Source: Hyphomicrobiaceae bacterium (GTDB lineage Bacteria; Pseudomonadota; Alphaproteobacteria; Rhizobiales; Devosiaceae). Taken from it: a stretch of 64,000 nucleotides of DNA. The notes under the pieces were generated by a model. The model was not told the DNA's origin. It did no database searches and was given only the letters and a program-made list of their open reading frames with translations. The stretch lies in assembly GCA_020638095.1 (NCBI GenBank), contig JACKJF010000004.1, positions 310,001 through 374,000 of the forward strand. Reading direction: 5' to 3'. The translations under genes were made by a program, and so were the position numbers. Below are positions 44,154 through 53,733 of the stretch, in pieces. Numbering within the stretch: the stretch's first letter is position 1; each line of letters begins with the position of its first letter.

Positions 44154-46292
44154 TCAGGGGCGGAACGCGCGTTCGGGGTTGGGAATGGCGGCTTCAATTG
44201 CAGTGTGGTCGCCGGCGACGCGCAGCGCCTGAACTCCACTCCGGTCGAGTACCTGCCGGTCGATCACCGTTGCGCCTCTTTGCCCGCACCAGACAGGCGC
44301 ATAGAGCCCGCTGACGACGATGCTGCCGGGAGCGCAATCCTCGCTGAATGCGTCGTAACTCTTGGCCACATTGAGGGTTCTCTCGCCGATCGTGGCGACA
44401 CATCCGAGTGGATCGCACGGCTGATGCGAGCCCATGTTCCCCACATTCACTCCGTAGGCCTGTTGCCACGCGTCAGTCACGAAACTGCCGGGACGTCCGG
44501 AAATCAACGCGTACTGGCCGCCGTCACGCACGGCAACGGCGCTTGTGCTGTTTGACACCAGAATATCGGGTGGCCCGATGGTTCCGAACAAAAGCACCAG
44601 TGGCACACAGGCGGCCGCAGGGAGCAGCCGCCAGCGCGATCGGATGAGCACCAGAAGCGCAAGACCGGCGGTCACGATCAAAAGTGCCGCCGGCGTGTAA
44701 ATGGGCGAACGCCACCCCGCAGGTTCCAACCCGGCAACGAAACGCGCAATCGCCAGCATCCAGTCGATCCCAAGCGACGATGCGGTGAACAGCGGTCCAT
44801 CGAGGCCGAACGGCATGGCCAGAAGCCCGAGAAACGCCGCAGGCAATATCAGGAATCCGACAATCGGCAGCGCCAGCATGTTGGCGAGCACGCCGAACGG
44901 CGCGGCATTCTGGAAATGAAATCCGGCAAAGACCGCCGTCGCCAGGCCGGCAATCAGGCTCGTCAGCGCAATCCCGGCGGCATAGCGCCAGACGCGCGCG
45001 ATCAGCCCATTTGAACCCGTTTTACCAGTGCGGAACGTCTCGAAGACGGCAACCAGCGCCACGACGGCGGCAAAGCTCAGCTGGAAGCTCGGACGGAACA
45101 GGGATGCCGGATCAGTCAGCAGAACGAATATGGCGGCAAGCGCGACGTTTCTGAGCGTGATCGCCCGGCGCCCGACAAGCACAGCAACAAAGACCAGTGA
45201 CAGCATCAGGCTCGCGCGGATGGCCGAAACCGAGGCACCCGACAGGCCAAGATAGATGAGTGCCACCAGAAGTCCGCCGATGGCGCCAATGCGCTTGACG
45301 TCAAGGCGCAACGTCAGTTGATGACCAAGTGCCAGCGCCATCCGGATCGCGGCAAATGCGCCGCCGGCCACCAGCGTCAGGTGCAAGCCGGAAATTGCCA
45401 GGACGTGCGCGAGCCCTGATCCGGCCATATCCGACCGGAGATCCTCCGAAATCTGCGACTGATCACCAATCACCAGCGCCAGCAGCACATCGCGCGCCTC
45501 GCCGGAGGTGACCTGGCGAATACGCGCACCAATGCCCGCGCGCCACTGCGAAAAGACGGTTGCGGCTGGCCATTGACTGGACGCACCTTCAGTGCGCCCA
45601 ATTTCGCCGAGCGCGGTGCCATAGGCGCCGATCCCGTCAAAGTAGGACTGGAACTGGGAATCGTACCCGCCCGGTGTCGCGGGTCCTGGAATGGGATAAA
45701 ACCGGAATCGCCCTTCGATCCGGTCTCCGGCGGCAAGCGGCGGTGCACGTCGCGCATAAATCCTTACCGTTCGCACGCCGGTGAGCGCTTCGGGCAGGTT
45801 GCCATCCAGCCCGCCGATCTCCTCCAAGACAAACCGGGACTCGCCTTCCGATTGAGAAATCATCGATTTGACCGTGCCGGTGAGCTCAAGCACCACAGGC
45901 CGTGAAAGCATGTGCGTCCCAAACAGCACCGCATGCGTACCGACCGCGACAAACCCCGAAAGCATGGACGTAACCACGGTCGAGAGGACAAACATCGCGC
46001 TGTGCCCGCGCGCGACCCAAAGAAACGCCAGCGAAACCACGAGCGCGCCCGTCCATACCGGCAGGTAGGGATCCGACCCAGCACTTGCCCAGATTGCCAT
46101 CCCCGCAATCATGGCAAACGGCACGATCAGAATCAGCCGTCTCTCGAAGATCAACCAGTTGGCAACAGCGCCGATGGCCTGCCCGAATCCGGGTCGCGCC
46201 GAAGGAATCTCGACGATCGGCCGTGCCGGCGGCCGCGACCAGCCGGGCAGAAGGCCGTCCGGCCGCCTCAGCTGCTCACCCGTCTCCGTCAT
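44154..46292 (-). CDS. comEC: ComEC/Rec2-family competence membrane protein
   Basis: The 712-residue polytopic protein resembles the DNA-uptake channel ComEC. An N-terminal region with two or three spans precedes a DUF4131/OB-like segment ([23 protein letters not shown]), then the competence domain with [22 protein letters not shown] and [14 protein letters not shown]. The C-terminus has a residual metallo-hydrolase-like part that appears shortened, without a clear HxHxDH motif. No other competence gene is in the window, so natural transformation is not implied. It diverges from gltX across ~76 bp. Confidence 0.92.
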   Translation of the reverse strand: MTETGEQLRRPDGLLPGWSRPPARPIVEIPSARPGFGQAIGAVANWLIFERRLILIVPFAMIAGMAIWASAGSDPYLPVWTGALVVSLAFLWVARGHSAMFVLSTVVTSMLSGFVAVGTHAVLFGTHMLSRPVVLELTGTVKSMISQSEGESRFVLEEIGGLDGNLPEALTGVRTVRIYARRAPPLAAGDRIEGRFRFYPIPGPATPGGYDSQFQSYFDGIGAYGTALGEIGRTEGASSQWPAATVFSQWRAGIGARIRQVTSGEARDVLLALVIGDQSQISEDLRSDMAGSGLAHVLAISGLHLTLVAGGAFAAIRMALALGHQLTLRLDVKRIGAIGGLLVALIYLGLSGASVSAIRASLMLSLVFVAVLVGRRAITLRNVALAAIFVLLTDPASLFRPSFQLSFAAVVALVAVFETFRTGKTGSNGLIARVWRYAAGIALTSLIAGLATAVFAGFHFQNAAPFGVLANMLALPIVGFLILPAAFLGLLAMPFGLDGPLFTASSLGIDWMLAIARFVAGLEPAGWRSPIYTPAALLIVTAGLALLVLIRSRWRLLPAAACVPLVLLFGTIGPPDILVSNSTSAVAVRDGGQYALISGRPGSFVTDAWQQAYGVNVGNMGSHQPCDPLGCVATIGERTLNVAKSYDAFSEDCAPGSIVVSGLYAPVWCGQRGATVIDRQVLDRSGVQALRVAGDHTAIEAAIPNPERAFRP

Positions 46293-46368
46293 CGGCCGCG
46301 CCCTTGTCCCCGCGATGCACTATGATAAACACGCGCCCATCCGGCCACGCAATCTCGGGATTTTCCAC

Positions 46369-47784
46369 TTGACCAGACAGGTGATCACGCGCTTCGCGCC
46401 CTCGCCCACCGGCTACCTTCACATAGGCGGCGCGCGCACCGCCCTGTTCAACTGGGCCTATGCCCGCCGGCACGGCGGCAAGATGCTGCTGCGCATCGAA
46501 GATACCGACCGCGAACGCTCGACCGAAGCGGCAAAACTGGCGTTGATCGACGGGTTGAGCTGGCTCGGCATCCATTGGGACGGCGAGCCGATTTCCCAGT
46601 TCGAGCGCGCCGCGCGCCACGCCGAAGTCGCCCACGAACTCGTTCGGGCCGGCAAGGCCTACTTCTGCTATGCCACTCCCGACGAACTGACCCAGATGCG
46701 TGAGGAGCAGAAGGCCAAGGGACTACCGCCGCGCTATGACGGCCGTTGGCGCGATCGCGACCCTTCGGAAGCCCCGGAGGGGGTCAAGCCCGCCATCCGC
46801 ATCAAGGCGCCGTTGGAAGGCGAAATCGTCATCGAAGATCACGTGCAAGGCCGGGTGGTTTTCAAGGCTGAGAACCTCGATGACCTTATCATCCTGCGGT
46901 CGGACGGGACGCCGACCTACATGCATGCCGTCGTCGTCGACGACCACGACATGGAAGTCACCCACATCATCCGGGGCGACGACCACCTGACCAACACGGC
47001 CCGTCAGATCGTGATTTACAACGCCATGGGCTGGCAGGTTCCCGAAACAGCCCATGTTCCGCTCATTCACGGCCCGGACGGCGCCAAGCTCTCCAAGCGG
47101 CACGGTGCACTTGGCGCCGATGCCTACCGCCGTCTCGGTTATCTGCCCGACGCCATCGTCAACTATCTGGCGCGGCTCGGCTGGTCGCACGGCGACGACG
47201 AATTCTTCTCGCGGGATCAGCTTGTTGCCTGGTTCGACATCGATGATCTCAACAAGGGCGCGGCACGCTTCGACTTTGCCAAGCTCGAAAACGTCAACGG
47301 GCATTATATTCGCGCATCCGACCCCGCCTATCTTTTCACCTGCATGCGGGACCTTGCTGGTGAACTCGAATGGGCTGAAGACGCCGCCGGCCTTGCCGCG
47401 AATGAACAAACGGTGTTGGCCGCCCTGCCCGACCTGCAGCCGCGCGCGAAAACGGTGATCGAACTCATCAATCTCGCCCGATTCATCTATGCGACCCGCC
47501 CTCTGGCGATCGCCGAGGACGCAGAGAAGCATCTGAGTGGCGAGACCCGCCCGATGCTTGGTGAGGTCGCGCTTCTTCTCGCCTCCCTCAACACATGGAC
47601 CGCTGAAGCCATCGGCGATCAGGTCCGCGCATTTGCCGAGGAAAAGGGTTTGAAACTCGGCAAAGTCGCCCAGCCAATGCGGGTCGCCCTGACCGGCCAG
47701 ACGGTTTCGCCGGGTGTCTTTGAAGTGATGCAATTGCTGGGTAAAGACGAAAGTCTGGCGCGGCTGCGCGATCAGGCGAGCTAG
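46369..47784 (+). CDS. gltX: Glutamyl-tRNA synthetase
   Basis: This class-I aminoacyl-tRNA synthetase has ~471 residues with [19 protein letters not shown] (HIGH motif His18-Gly21), [22 protein letters not shown], and KLSKRHG (KMSKS motif). I take the TTG at 46369 as start because it places the HIGH region at the normal distance from the N-terminus. An in-frame ATG at 46315 would add 18 residues and is possible. Position between comEC and gltA is conserved. Confidence 0.94.
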   Translation: MTRQVITRFAPSPTGYLHIGGARTALFNWAYARRHGGKMLLRIEDTDRERSTEAAKLALIDGLSWLGIHWDGEPISQFERAARHAEVAHELVRAGKAYFCYATPDELTQMREEQKAKGLPPRYDGRWRDRDPSEAPEGVKPAIRIKAPLEGEIVIEDHVQGRVVFKAENLDDLIILRSDGTPTYMHAVVVDDHDMEVTHIIRGDDHLTNTARQIVIYNAMGWQVPETAHVPLIHGPDGAKLSKRHGALGADAYRRLGYLPDAIVNYLARLGWSHGDDEFFSRDQLVAWFDIDDLNKGAARFDFAKLENVNGHYIRASDPAYLFTCMRDLAGELEWAEDAAGLAANEQTVLAALPDLQPRAKTVIELINLARFIYATRPLAIAEDAEKHLSGETRPMLGEVALLLASLNTWTAEAIGDQVRAFAEEKGLKLGKVAQPMRVALTGQTVSPGVFEVMQLLGKDESLARLRDQAS

Positions 47785-47788
47785 GGCA

Positions 47789-47890
47789 TGTTCAGGAAAA
47801 GTGCACAGCGGTTTTCCGGTTCGAACCTGCGACAATACAAAGACCTAGACCATGCGTTTTGATTCCATCAAAACGTGACATGGTCTAGGG
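47789..47890. repeat. Intergenic repeat-like element with a long hairpin
   Basis: This palindromic unit lies directly after gltX. It includes GGAAAA...TTTTCC arms (47794-47817), a GGTTCGAACC palindrome (47818-47827) and a major inverted repeat at 47844-47889. There CCTAGACCATG pairs with CATGGTCTAGG and CGTTTTGAT pairs with ATCAAAACG, with a 3-nt loop and a TGA bulge. The TTCAGGAAAAGTG...GTTTTCC start is of the kind I recall between genes across Hyphomicrobiales. It is probably a non-coding mosaic element. Confidence 0.65.
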
Positions 47891-48048
47891 GCTGTATTTG
47901 GCGTCAGAACGGCCTCAAACGGGCCTTTCAGTTGCGCGCAGGCCCTAAATCAGATACCCAACGCGTGCCGGTCATCCGATCCTCCCCCACGGAATTCCGA
48001 CAGCCACAGAATGCGACGTCCCAACCGATTCAATCAGGAGATTTGCCC

Positions 48049-49341
48049 ATGACCGACAAAATGGCCACACTCACGATCGGGGACAATGTTTACGAATTTC
48101 CGGTTCTCAGCGGCACCGTCGGTCCGGATGTGATCGACATACGCTCGCTCTATGCCAAGACGGGATGTTTCACCTACGATCCCGGCTTTACCTCCACGGC
48201 CGCCTGCGACAGCACCATCACCTATATCGACGGCGACAAGGGCGAATTGCTTTATCGCGGCTACCCGATCGACGAACTCGCCGAAAAATCCCACTATCTC
48301 GAGGTCTGCTACCTCCTTCTCTACGGAGAGTTGCCGACCGAGGCGCAGATGATCGATTTCGAAAGCCGTGTGACCCGGCACACGATGATCAACGAACAGA
48401 TGCAGTTCTTCTTCCGTGGCTTCCGCCGCGACGCGCACCCGATGGCCGTCGTGTGCGGTGTGGTCGGAGCGATGGCCGCCTTCTACCACGACTCGCTCGA
48501 TATTTCCGATCCCGAGCAGCGCGAGATTGCGTCGGTTCGCATGATTGCGAAAATGCCGACCATCGCTGCTATGGCCTACAAATACTCGATCGGACAGCCG
48601 TTCGTTTACCCGCGCAACGAACTGGACTACGCCGCCAATTTCCTGCACATGTGCTTCTCAGTTCCCGCCGAAAAATACGAAGTCAATCCGATCCTCTCAC
48701 GCGCCATGGATCGCATCTTCACGCTCCATGCCGACCACGAGCAGAACGCCTCGACCTCGACCGTTCGCCTTTCCGGTTCGTCAGATGCCAATCCGTTCGC
48801 CTGCATCGCCGCTGGTGTTGCATGCCTTTGGGGGCCGGCGCATGGCGGCGCCAACGAGGCGGCGCTCAACATGCTTCGCCAGATCGGTTCGGTCGATCGC
48901 ATTCCTGAATATGTTGCCCGCGCCAAGGACAAGAACGATCCGTTCCGCCTCATGGGCTTCGGCCACCGCGTCTACAAGAATTACGATCCGCGCGCCAAGG
49001 TGATGCAGGAAACCGCACACGAAGTGCTCGGGCTTCTCGGCGTCGAAAACAACGAGACGCTAAAGGTCGCTCAGGCTCTGGAAAAGATTGCGCTTGAGGA
49101 CGAATACTTCGTCGAACGCAAGCTTTACCCGAACGTCGATTTCTATTCCGGCATCATTCTCGACGCCATCGGCTTCCCGACCTCGATGTTCACGGCCATC
49201 TTCGCCCTCTCCCGCACCGTGGGTTGGATTGCCCAATGGAAGGAAATGATCGGCGATCCGCAGAAAAAGATTGGCCGGCCCCGCCAACTCTACCAGGGTC
49301 AGGGCAGCCGGCCCTACGTTGGCGTCGACGGCCGCGGTTAA
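48049..49341 (+). CDS. gltA: Citrate synthase
   Basis: This entry enzyme of the TCA cycle consumes the acetyl-CoA made by PDH. In 430 residues of the type-II hexameric form: [34 protein letters not shown] with the first active-site His, [26 protein letters not shown] with the second His, and the Asp in VDFYSG. The ATG at 48049 follows AGGAG at 7 bp; a longer upstream frame to 47875 crosses the repeat element and is rejected. The 265-bp leader region likely holds the promoter. It ends 7 bp from convergent lpxB. Confidence 0.97.
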   Translation: MTDKMATLTIGDNVYEFPVLSGTVGPDVIDIRSLYAKTGCFTYDPGFTSTAACDSTITYIDGDKGELLYRGYPIDELAEKSHYLEVCYLLLYGELPTEAQMIDFESRVTRHTMINEQMQFFFRGFRRDAHPMAVVCGVVGAMAAFYHDSLDISDPEQREIASVRMIAKMPTIAAMAYKYSIGQPFVYPRNELDYAANFLHMCFSVPAEKYEVNPILSRAMDRIFTLHADHEQNASTSTVRLSGSSDANPFACIAAGVACLWGPAHGGANEAALNMLRQIGSVDRIPEYVARAKDKNDPFRLMGFGHRVYKNYDPRAKVMQETAHEVLGLLGVENNETLKVAQALEKIALEDEYFVERKLYPNVDFYSGIILDAIGFPTSMFTAIFALSRTVGWIAQWKEMIGDPQKKIGRPRQLYQGQGSRPYVGVDGRG

Positions 49342-49348
49342 CCGCTCG

Positions 49349-50488
49349 TCAGAAGTGGGCTGAAAGATATGCCAGGACCCGGTCTTCCGGGTTCTGGCTT
49401 TCTTCATTCGAAGCGCTGGATTCCATTTTTCCGATTACCCGCGCGAAGGCCCGCTTCTGCTCAAGTTGCTCTTCCGGCGACGAAATCAGGCCATCTAGCG
49501 CCGCGAACGCCTTTTCCGGCGCCGGGATCTCCATCAACAGCTCGGGAACCGCGTCCTCGCCCAGAATGATGTTTGGCAGTCCTGACCGGCTGAACCCGAT
49601 CTGGCGGCGCTTGCGGGCCTGCGGGCCATCCATGACGTAGACAATGATCATCGGCACGCCGGCAACCGCCAGTTCCAGAGTGGCGGTGCCTGAGGCAACC
49701 AGCGCCGCAACGGACGCGGCAAGAAGCTCGTTTCGTCTGGACCGGTCCGCGGTCACGGTCACCGGCACGCCCCAGTCCGATACCCGCTGTTCGATCCGGA
49801 CCCGGCTTGCCTCAAGACAGGGTATGACGAACGCAATGTCCGGGCGGCGCGCATGGATCTTTCGGGCAACCTCCCGAAACATGGGCAAGTGGCGCCGCAG
49901 TTCGCCCGGCCGGCTGCCCGGAAATAGCGCAACGATCGACTTGTCTGCCGAAGTGGCCGCCGAAACGTTCAAACGATTGCGAACGGCCGGATGCCCAACG
50001 TACGTGGTTTTGGGGCCGCCAAGTTCGGCCATGATTTTGGGCTCGAATGGAAGGATCGCAAGGATTTCATCGAAGAGCGGACGATAGTCTTTGGCGCGTT
50101 CCGGCGCATAGACCCAGACGGTCGGCGCCACGTACAAGAGGATCGGTTTACGGAATCGGTTCGCGCGAAGACGCCGAGCGACACGCCGAGCGAATTCCTG
50201 AGAGTCCACCAGAATGACGAGATCCGGGTTGGTTCTTTCGATGTAGCGGACCGTTTGGCTGATGCGGCGGAAAAGAAGCGGCAGCCGCGCCAGTACGTCC
50301 CAAAGCCCCATCACGCTGAGATCGGACATCGGAAAAAGCGAGAAAAGGCCTTGCTCGGCCATTCCTTCGCCGCCAACGCCGCGCCAGTCGATTTCGACCC
50401 CGTGCGCCTTCAATCGCATCATGAGGTCAGCGCCGAGCCGATCGCCGGAGGCCTCCCCGGCCAGAAGGAATATGGTTGGAACACTCAT
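49349..50488 (-). CDS. lpxB: Lipid-A-disaccharide synthase
   Basis: This GT19 glycosyltransferase joins UDP-2,3-diacylglucosamine and lipid X. The 379 residues open with LLAGEASGDRLGADLM and include GVGGEGM, FPMSDLSVMGLWDVL, DSQEFARRVAR, YVAPTVWVYAPERA, LFPGSRPGEL and ASGTATLELAVAGVPMIIVY. It is the last gene of the - strand lipid A run lpxD-fabZ-lpxA-lpxI-lpxB and overlaps lpxI by 4 bp. It acts at the inner face of the inner membrane. Confidence 0.96.
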   Translation of the reverse strand: MSVPTIFLLAGEASGDRLGADLMMRLKAHGVEIDWRGVGGEGMAEQGLFSLFPMSDLSVMGLWDVLARLPLLFRRISQTVRYIERTNPDLVILVDSQEFARRVARRLRANRFRKPILLYVAPTVWVYAPERAKDYRPLFDEILAILPFEPKIMAELGGPKTTYVGHPAVRNRLNVSAATSADKSIVALFPGSRPGELRRHLPMFREVARKIHARRPDIAFVIPCLEASRVRIEQRVSDWGVPVTVTADRSRRNELLAASVAALVASGTATLELAVAGVPMIIVYVMDGPQARKRRQIGFSRSGLPNIILGEDAVPELLMEIPAPEKAFAALDGLISSPEEQLEQKRAFARVIGKMESSASNEESQNPEDRVLAYLSAHF

Positions 50489-51321
50489 CGGGCTTCGGAG
50501 GGGTACCCGGCGAGGACAGTAATCTTCAGATCTGACGCGAGGTCGGCCACTTCCTCGCGATCGGCGAGGAGCGCGTTGCCGGCGTGAACACAGATCAGCC
50601 CGATCCCGGCGCCGGCGGCGCGCCGCAGCGTTTCCGCCCCGATTGTCGGTAGATCGACCGCATCGGGCTGATCGGGCTTTCTCGCTTTGGCCAGGGCAAG
50701 CTCGCCGCGTGCGACCGTAACGAGCCCTTTGACGCGCAAGTCGGCGACGCGATCGATCAGCGCGTTGGTGCCCGCGATATCTTCCACGGCAATAACGCGA
50801 TTTCGGGTCGCGACCAGCGCCTGGCCAAGATCAAGCGAACCGGCACGCCAGGCCGAGCTCAGGGCAATATCGCAAAGGTCCCAATGCTGCGCTTTGGGTG
50901 TCGGACCCGCCAAATGGCCTTCAGCGACCGCGAGCCCATCGATCAATTCGTGTACGCCGATGACTTTTCCGCCGGTCACCCGTTCAAGGGCGGGTAGCCC
51001 GCGCGAGAGCCCTCCATCTGCGGTCGTGACGGCAGCTTTTCGCCCGGCGACCCAGCCGATAAGCCGTTGCAGTCCGCCCCGTTCCCGATCGCTGAGGTTG
51101 ATCGCACCGACGAGGCACACCCGGTCAGGGCGAAACTGGCGGACGCGCCAAAGCATGTTCATCGGTCGCGACGGATCGACTTGCCGCGTCACGTCGCCCG
51201 AAACGTCGGTTCGTCCAGTCACCGCGAAAACGCCGATTTCATATCCTTTTCCGCGCGCGGCACCGATCGCGTCGTCCACAAGACCGCCATCGCCGGCCAG
51301 AATGGCCAAACGTGGTTTCAT
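50485..51321 (-). CDS. lpxI: UDP-2,3-diacylglucosamine pyrophosphatase LpxI
   Basis: The 278-residue DUF1009/LpxI protein makes lipid X from UDP-2,3-diacylglucosamine, the alphaproteobacterial replacement for LpxH. Recognisable parts are LAILAGDGGLVDDAIGAARGKG at the N-terminus, ALVATRNRVIAVEDIAGTNALI and the C-terminal GIGLICVHAGNALLADREEV. The position between lpxA and lpxB, with 4-bp overlaps to both, fits its step. I see no LpxH-like gene in the window. Confidence 0.94.
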   Translation of the reverse strand: MKPRLAILAGDGGLVDDAIGAARGKGYEIGVFAVTGRTDVSGDVTRQVDPSRPMNMLWRVRQFRPDRVCLVGAINLSDRERGGLQRLIGWVAGRKAAVTTADGGLSRGLPALERVTGGKVIGVHELIDGLAVAEGHLAGPTPKAQHWDLCDIALSSAWRAGSLDLGQALVATRNRVIAVEDIAGTNALIDRVADLRVKGLVTVARGELALAKARKPDQPDAVDLPTIGAETLRRAAGAGIGLICVHAGNALLADREEVADLASDLKITVLAGYPSEAR

Positions 51322-52151
51322 CCCTCGCCATTGCGCCCGTTGCGCGGCATGCAGACCGAACGGCCGTTCGACTGATTGAGAAAATCGACGATCTGCTGCA
51401 CCAAGGGATCCTTCGGGAAAAGGTCCTGTGCGTCCTTGATCCGCTCCTTGAGCGTGCCCTCGCTCGAAAAGATCATGCGATAGGCGGCCCGCACCGAATG
51501 TATGGCGTCGCGGGAAAAACTGCGGCGCTTCAGCCCAACCAGGTTCAGCCCGGCAAGCTCCGCCCGGTTGCCAAGGGCCATGCCGAAGGGAATGACGTCC
51601 GCATCGACCATCGACTGCGCCCCGACAAAGGCATGGGCACCAACGCGGACATGCTGATGCACGATCGAGCCAGCTCCAAAGATCACGAAGTCCTCAACCG
51701 ATACGTGGCCGGCGAGACCGGAAAAATTGGCCATGATCACGCTGTCGCCAACTCTGCAATCGTGCGCCACGTGCGTCGAGGCCATGAACAGGCAGTCGTT
51801 TCCGACGCTGGTGAGCATGCCTCCGCCTTCGGTGCCCGGATTGAGTGTGCAGTTTTCGCGGATCGTACAGCGTTCACCAATGACAAGTTCGCTGGGTTCG
51901 CCCCTGTATTTCAGGTCCTGGGGTCGATGTCCGACCGAGGAAAAAGGGTAGATGGTGGTTTCCGCCCCGATGCGGGTGCGCCCTTCAACCACGACGTGAG
52001 AGATGAGCCGTGCCCGGTCGCCAAGAACGACATGTTCACCGACGAGGCAATAGGGTCCCACGAACACGCCCGCACCGATGCGTGCATCGGGATGCACGAT
52101 GGCAGTCGGATGAATGTTTGTCTGGCTCGCGCCCATGCCCGCGACATTCAT
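51318..52151 (-). CDS. lpxA: UDP-N-acetylglucosamine acyltransferase
   Basis: This first enzyme of lipid A synthesis is a left-handed beta-helix trimer. In 277 residues hexapeptide repeats run from about residue 12 (NIHPTAIVHPDARIGAGVFV). The catalytic His region is seen in STHVAHDCRVGDSVIMAN, and a C-terminal helical cap (RSFSRDAIHSVRAAYRMIF) is present. The start is the ATG at 52151, 3 bp after the fabZ stop; the ATG five codons later is an alternative. Confidence 0.96.
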   Translation of the reverse strand: MNVAGMGASQTNIHPTAIVHPDARIGAGVFVGPYCLVGEHVVLGDRARLISHVVVEGRTRIGAETTIYPFSSVGHRPQDLKYRGEPSELVIGERCTIRENCTLNPGTEGGGMLTSVGNDCLFMASTHVAHDCRVGDSVIMANFSGLAGHVSVEDFVIFGAGSIVHQHVRVGAHAFVGAQSMVDADVIPFGMALGNRAELAGLNLVGLKRRSFSRDAIHSVRAAYRMIFSSEGTLKERIKDAQDLFPKDPLVQQIVDFLNQSNGRSVCMPRNGRNGEG

Positions 52152-52154
52152 TGC

Positions 52155-52646
52155 TCAGGACTCAGATTCGACAATCATCGCGCCGATTTCGGCCTCGGCG
52201 ATCAACTGCCCGTCAACAATGGCTTTGGCCGAGAATTTGCCGACATTGCGGCGGCGCTGGATTTTGGTGATGTGATATTCGAGCCTGTCGCCGGGGCCGG
52301 CCGGTTTGCGGAATTTCACGTTGTCGATCGTCAGCATGTAAACGATGTGTTGTACCGAAGTGTCGCGTTCGGCGGCAATGACGATGGCGCCGGCAGTCTG
52401 CGCCATGCCCTCGATGATCAGCACACCGGGAAAGATCGGCTGGCCCGGAAAATGACCCTGAAAGATCGGTTCGTTGAAGGTGATGTTCTTGATGCCGACG
52501 GCGCTGTCGTCCCCGTCGATGTTGATGATCTTGTCCACCATCAGGAACGGGTAGCGATGCGGCAGGCACCGCAACACGTCGAGGATTTCGAGCGTTCCAA
52601 GTTGTTTCCCGTCGCCTGCTTCCCGATGCCCGGAATGCTCGTTCAT
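52155..52646 (-). CDS. fabZ: 3-hydroxyacyl-[acyl-carrier-protein] dehydratase FabZ
   Basis: This 163-residue hotdog-fold dehydratase serves fatty acid elongation, supplying acyl chains for the adjacent lpx genes. The catalytic His is in [13 protein letters not shown] and the catalytic Glu in [26 protein letters not shown] lies between. It overlaps lpxD by 4 bp, and lpxA starts 3 bp later. The lpxD-fabZ-lpxA grouping is nearly universal in Gram-negative bacteria. Confidence 0.97.
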   Translation of the reverse strand: MNEHSGHREAGDGKQLGTLEILDVLRCLPHRYPFLMVDKIINIDGDDSAVGIKNITFNEPIFQGHFPGQPIFPGVLIIEGMAQTAGAIVIAAERDTSVQHIVYMLTIDNVKFRKPAGPGDRLEYHITKIQRRRNVGKFSAKAIVDGQLIAEAEIGAMIVESES

Positions 52647-53668
52647 GACTTTCCTCCACGCCTCAGCCGGCGGATGGCCGCCAGCTCGTGCCAGAAATCC
52701 TTGGCGTCCTGCGCCGGCGCGCCGATGATCTTCGAGTTAGCCGGCCAGTCCTTGGTCACTGCAGCGCGGGCATAAACGACGGAATTGTCGCCGACCGAAA
52801 CATGGCCAACGCTGCCGACGCCCGCACCCATCAAAACCCCATCCCCCACATACGTCGAGCCTGCCAGCCCAACCGTCGGCGCAAACAGACAATTGCGCCC
52901 GATGCGGCAATTGTGTCCGATCACGACAAGATTGCCAAGCTTGGTGTTCTCGCCAATGGTTGTATCCCCAAGCGCACCACGATCGATAGTGCTGTTCGGC
53001 CCGACTTCCACGCCCGATTGCAGAATGGCGCGTCCGAGTTGCGGAATCTTGACGTTCGCCCGGCCGTGCTCGAGCCATCCGAAGCCGCGTGTTCCGATGC
53101 TGACATTGGGATGAAGAACGACACTATCTCCAATCAGCGCGCATTCGATCACCGAATTGGCGCCGATTTCGCAATTGCGGCCGATGGCGACATTCGGGCC
53201 GATAACGGCATTGGCGCCGATCACCGTTCCGGCGCCGATTTCTGCTCCCCGTCCGAGAATCGCTGATGGTGCCACGCGAGCACCCTCCTCGATTTCAGCC
53301 GGACCAAGGTCGTCAGGTTCCAGATTGAGCGAAAAACGCCGGCGGGATTTCGGATAAAGCCAGTCCAGCACGTCGACAAAACACTGATGCGGCCGCTCCG
53401 AAACGAGCGCAATCATGTGTTGCGGTACGCGCTCAGCCAAATCCTTACCGGTCAGCACGAAGCCCGCTTTGCTTTCACCCAGCTGGTGAAGGTACTTCAC
53501 GCCGGCCGCGAGAACCACGTCACCGGGCCGGGCTGCGTCGATTTCCGAAGCCCCCGCAATCTCCGCCTGGAGATCGGCATCGTCGGAAACCGAAATGCTG
53601 GGAAAGGCAGAAGTAAGCGCCTCAAGCGTGACCGGACCCGCAAAGGGAAAAAACCGCTGATCGACCAT
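52643..53668 (-). CDS. lpxD: UDP-3-O-(3-hydroxyacyl)glucosamine N-acyltransferase
   Basis: This third lipid A enzyme is a left-handed beta-helix. The 341 residues have a uridine-binding N-terminal domain to ~100, hexapeptide repeats from about 120 ([20 protein letters not shown]) and the catalytic region [21 protein letters not shown] take the ATG at 53668; an in-frame GTG one codon earlier sits too close to the weak AAGTGG ribosome site. A strong terminator for bamA ends only 10 bp upstream of the start, leaving almost no room for a separate promoter after it. Confidence 0.95.
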   Translation of the reverse strand: MVDQRFFPFAGPVTLEALTSAFPSISVSDDADLQAEIAGASEIDAARPGDVVLAAGVKYLHQLGESKAGFVLTGKDLAERVPQHMIALVSERPHQCFVDVLDWLYPKSRRRFSLNLEPDDLGPAEIEEGARVAPSAILGRGAEIGAGTVIGANAVIGPNVAIGRNCEIGANSVIECALIGDSVVLHPNVSIGTRGFGWLEHGRANVKIPQLGRAILQSGVEVGPNSTIDRGALGDTTIGENTKLGNLVVIGHNCRIGRNCLFAPTVGLAGSTYVGDGVLMGAGVGSVGHVSVGDNSVVYARAAVTKDWPANSKIIGAPAQDAKDFWHELAAIRRLRRGGKS

Positions 53669-53677
53669 CACGCCACT

Positions 53678-53710
53678 TGAAAAAAAGCCGCGGCAGAGGC
53701 TGCCGCGGCT
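53678..53710 (-). terminator. Strong intrinsic terminator between bamA and lpxD
   Basis: Read on the - strand, AGCCGCGGCAG, loop CCT, CTGCCGCGGCT is followed by seven further T residues. The 11-bp GC-rich stem starts 23 bp after the bamA stop and the T run ends ~10 bp before the lpxD start. Confidence 0.88.
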
Positions 53711-53733
53711 GGACTATAACAATCGCTCTGGAA

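Noticed and set aside
44154..46292. comEC as evidence of a competence system
   Set aside because: No other DNA-uptake gene is in the window, and ComEC-like proteins are widespread in Alphaproteobacteria without shown competence.
47810..47830. GGTTCGAACC resembling a tRNA T-arm
   Set aside because: No acceptor stem, anticodon arm or CCA end can be fitted around it; it is part of the palindromic intergenic element.
49325..49350. GCGGTTAACCGC palindrome at the gltA stop as a bidirectional terminator
   Set aside because: It has no loop and no T tract, so it is unlikely to form an intrinsic terminator.
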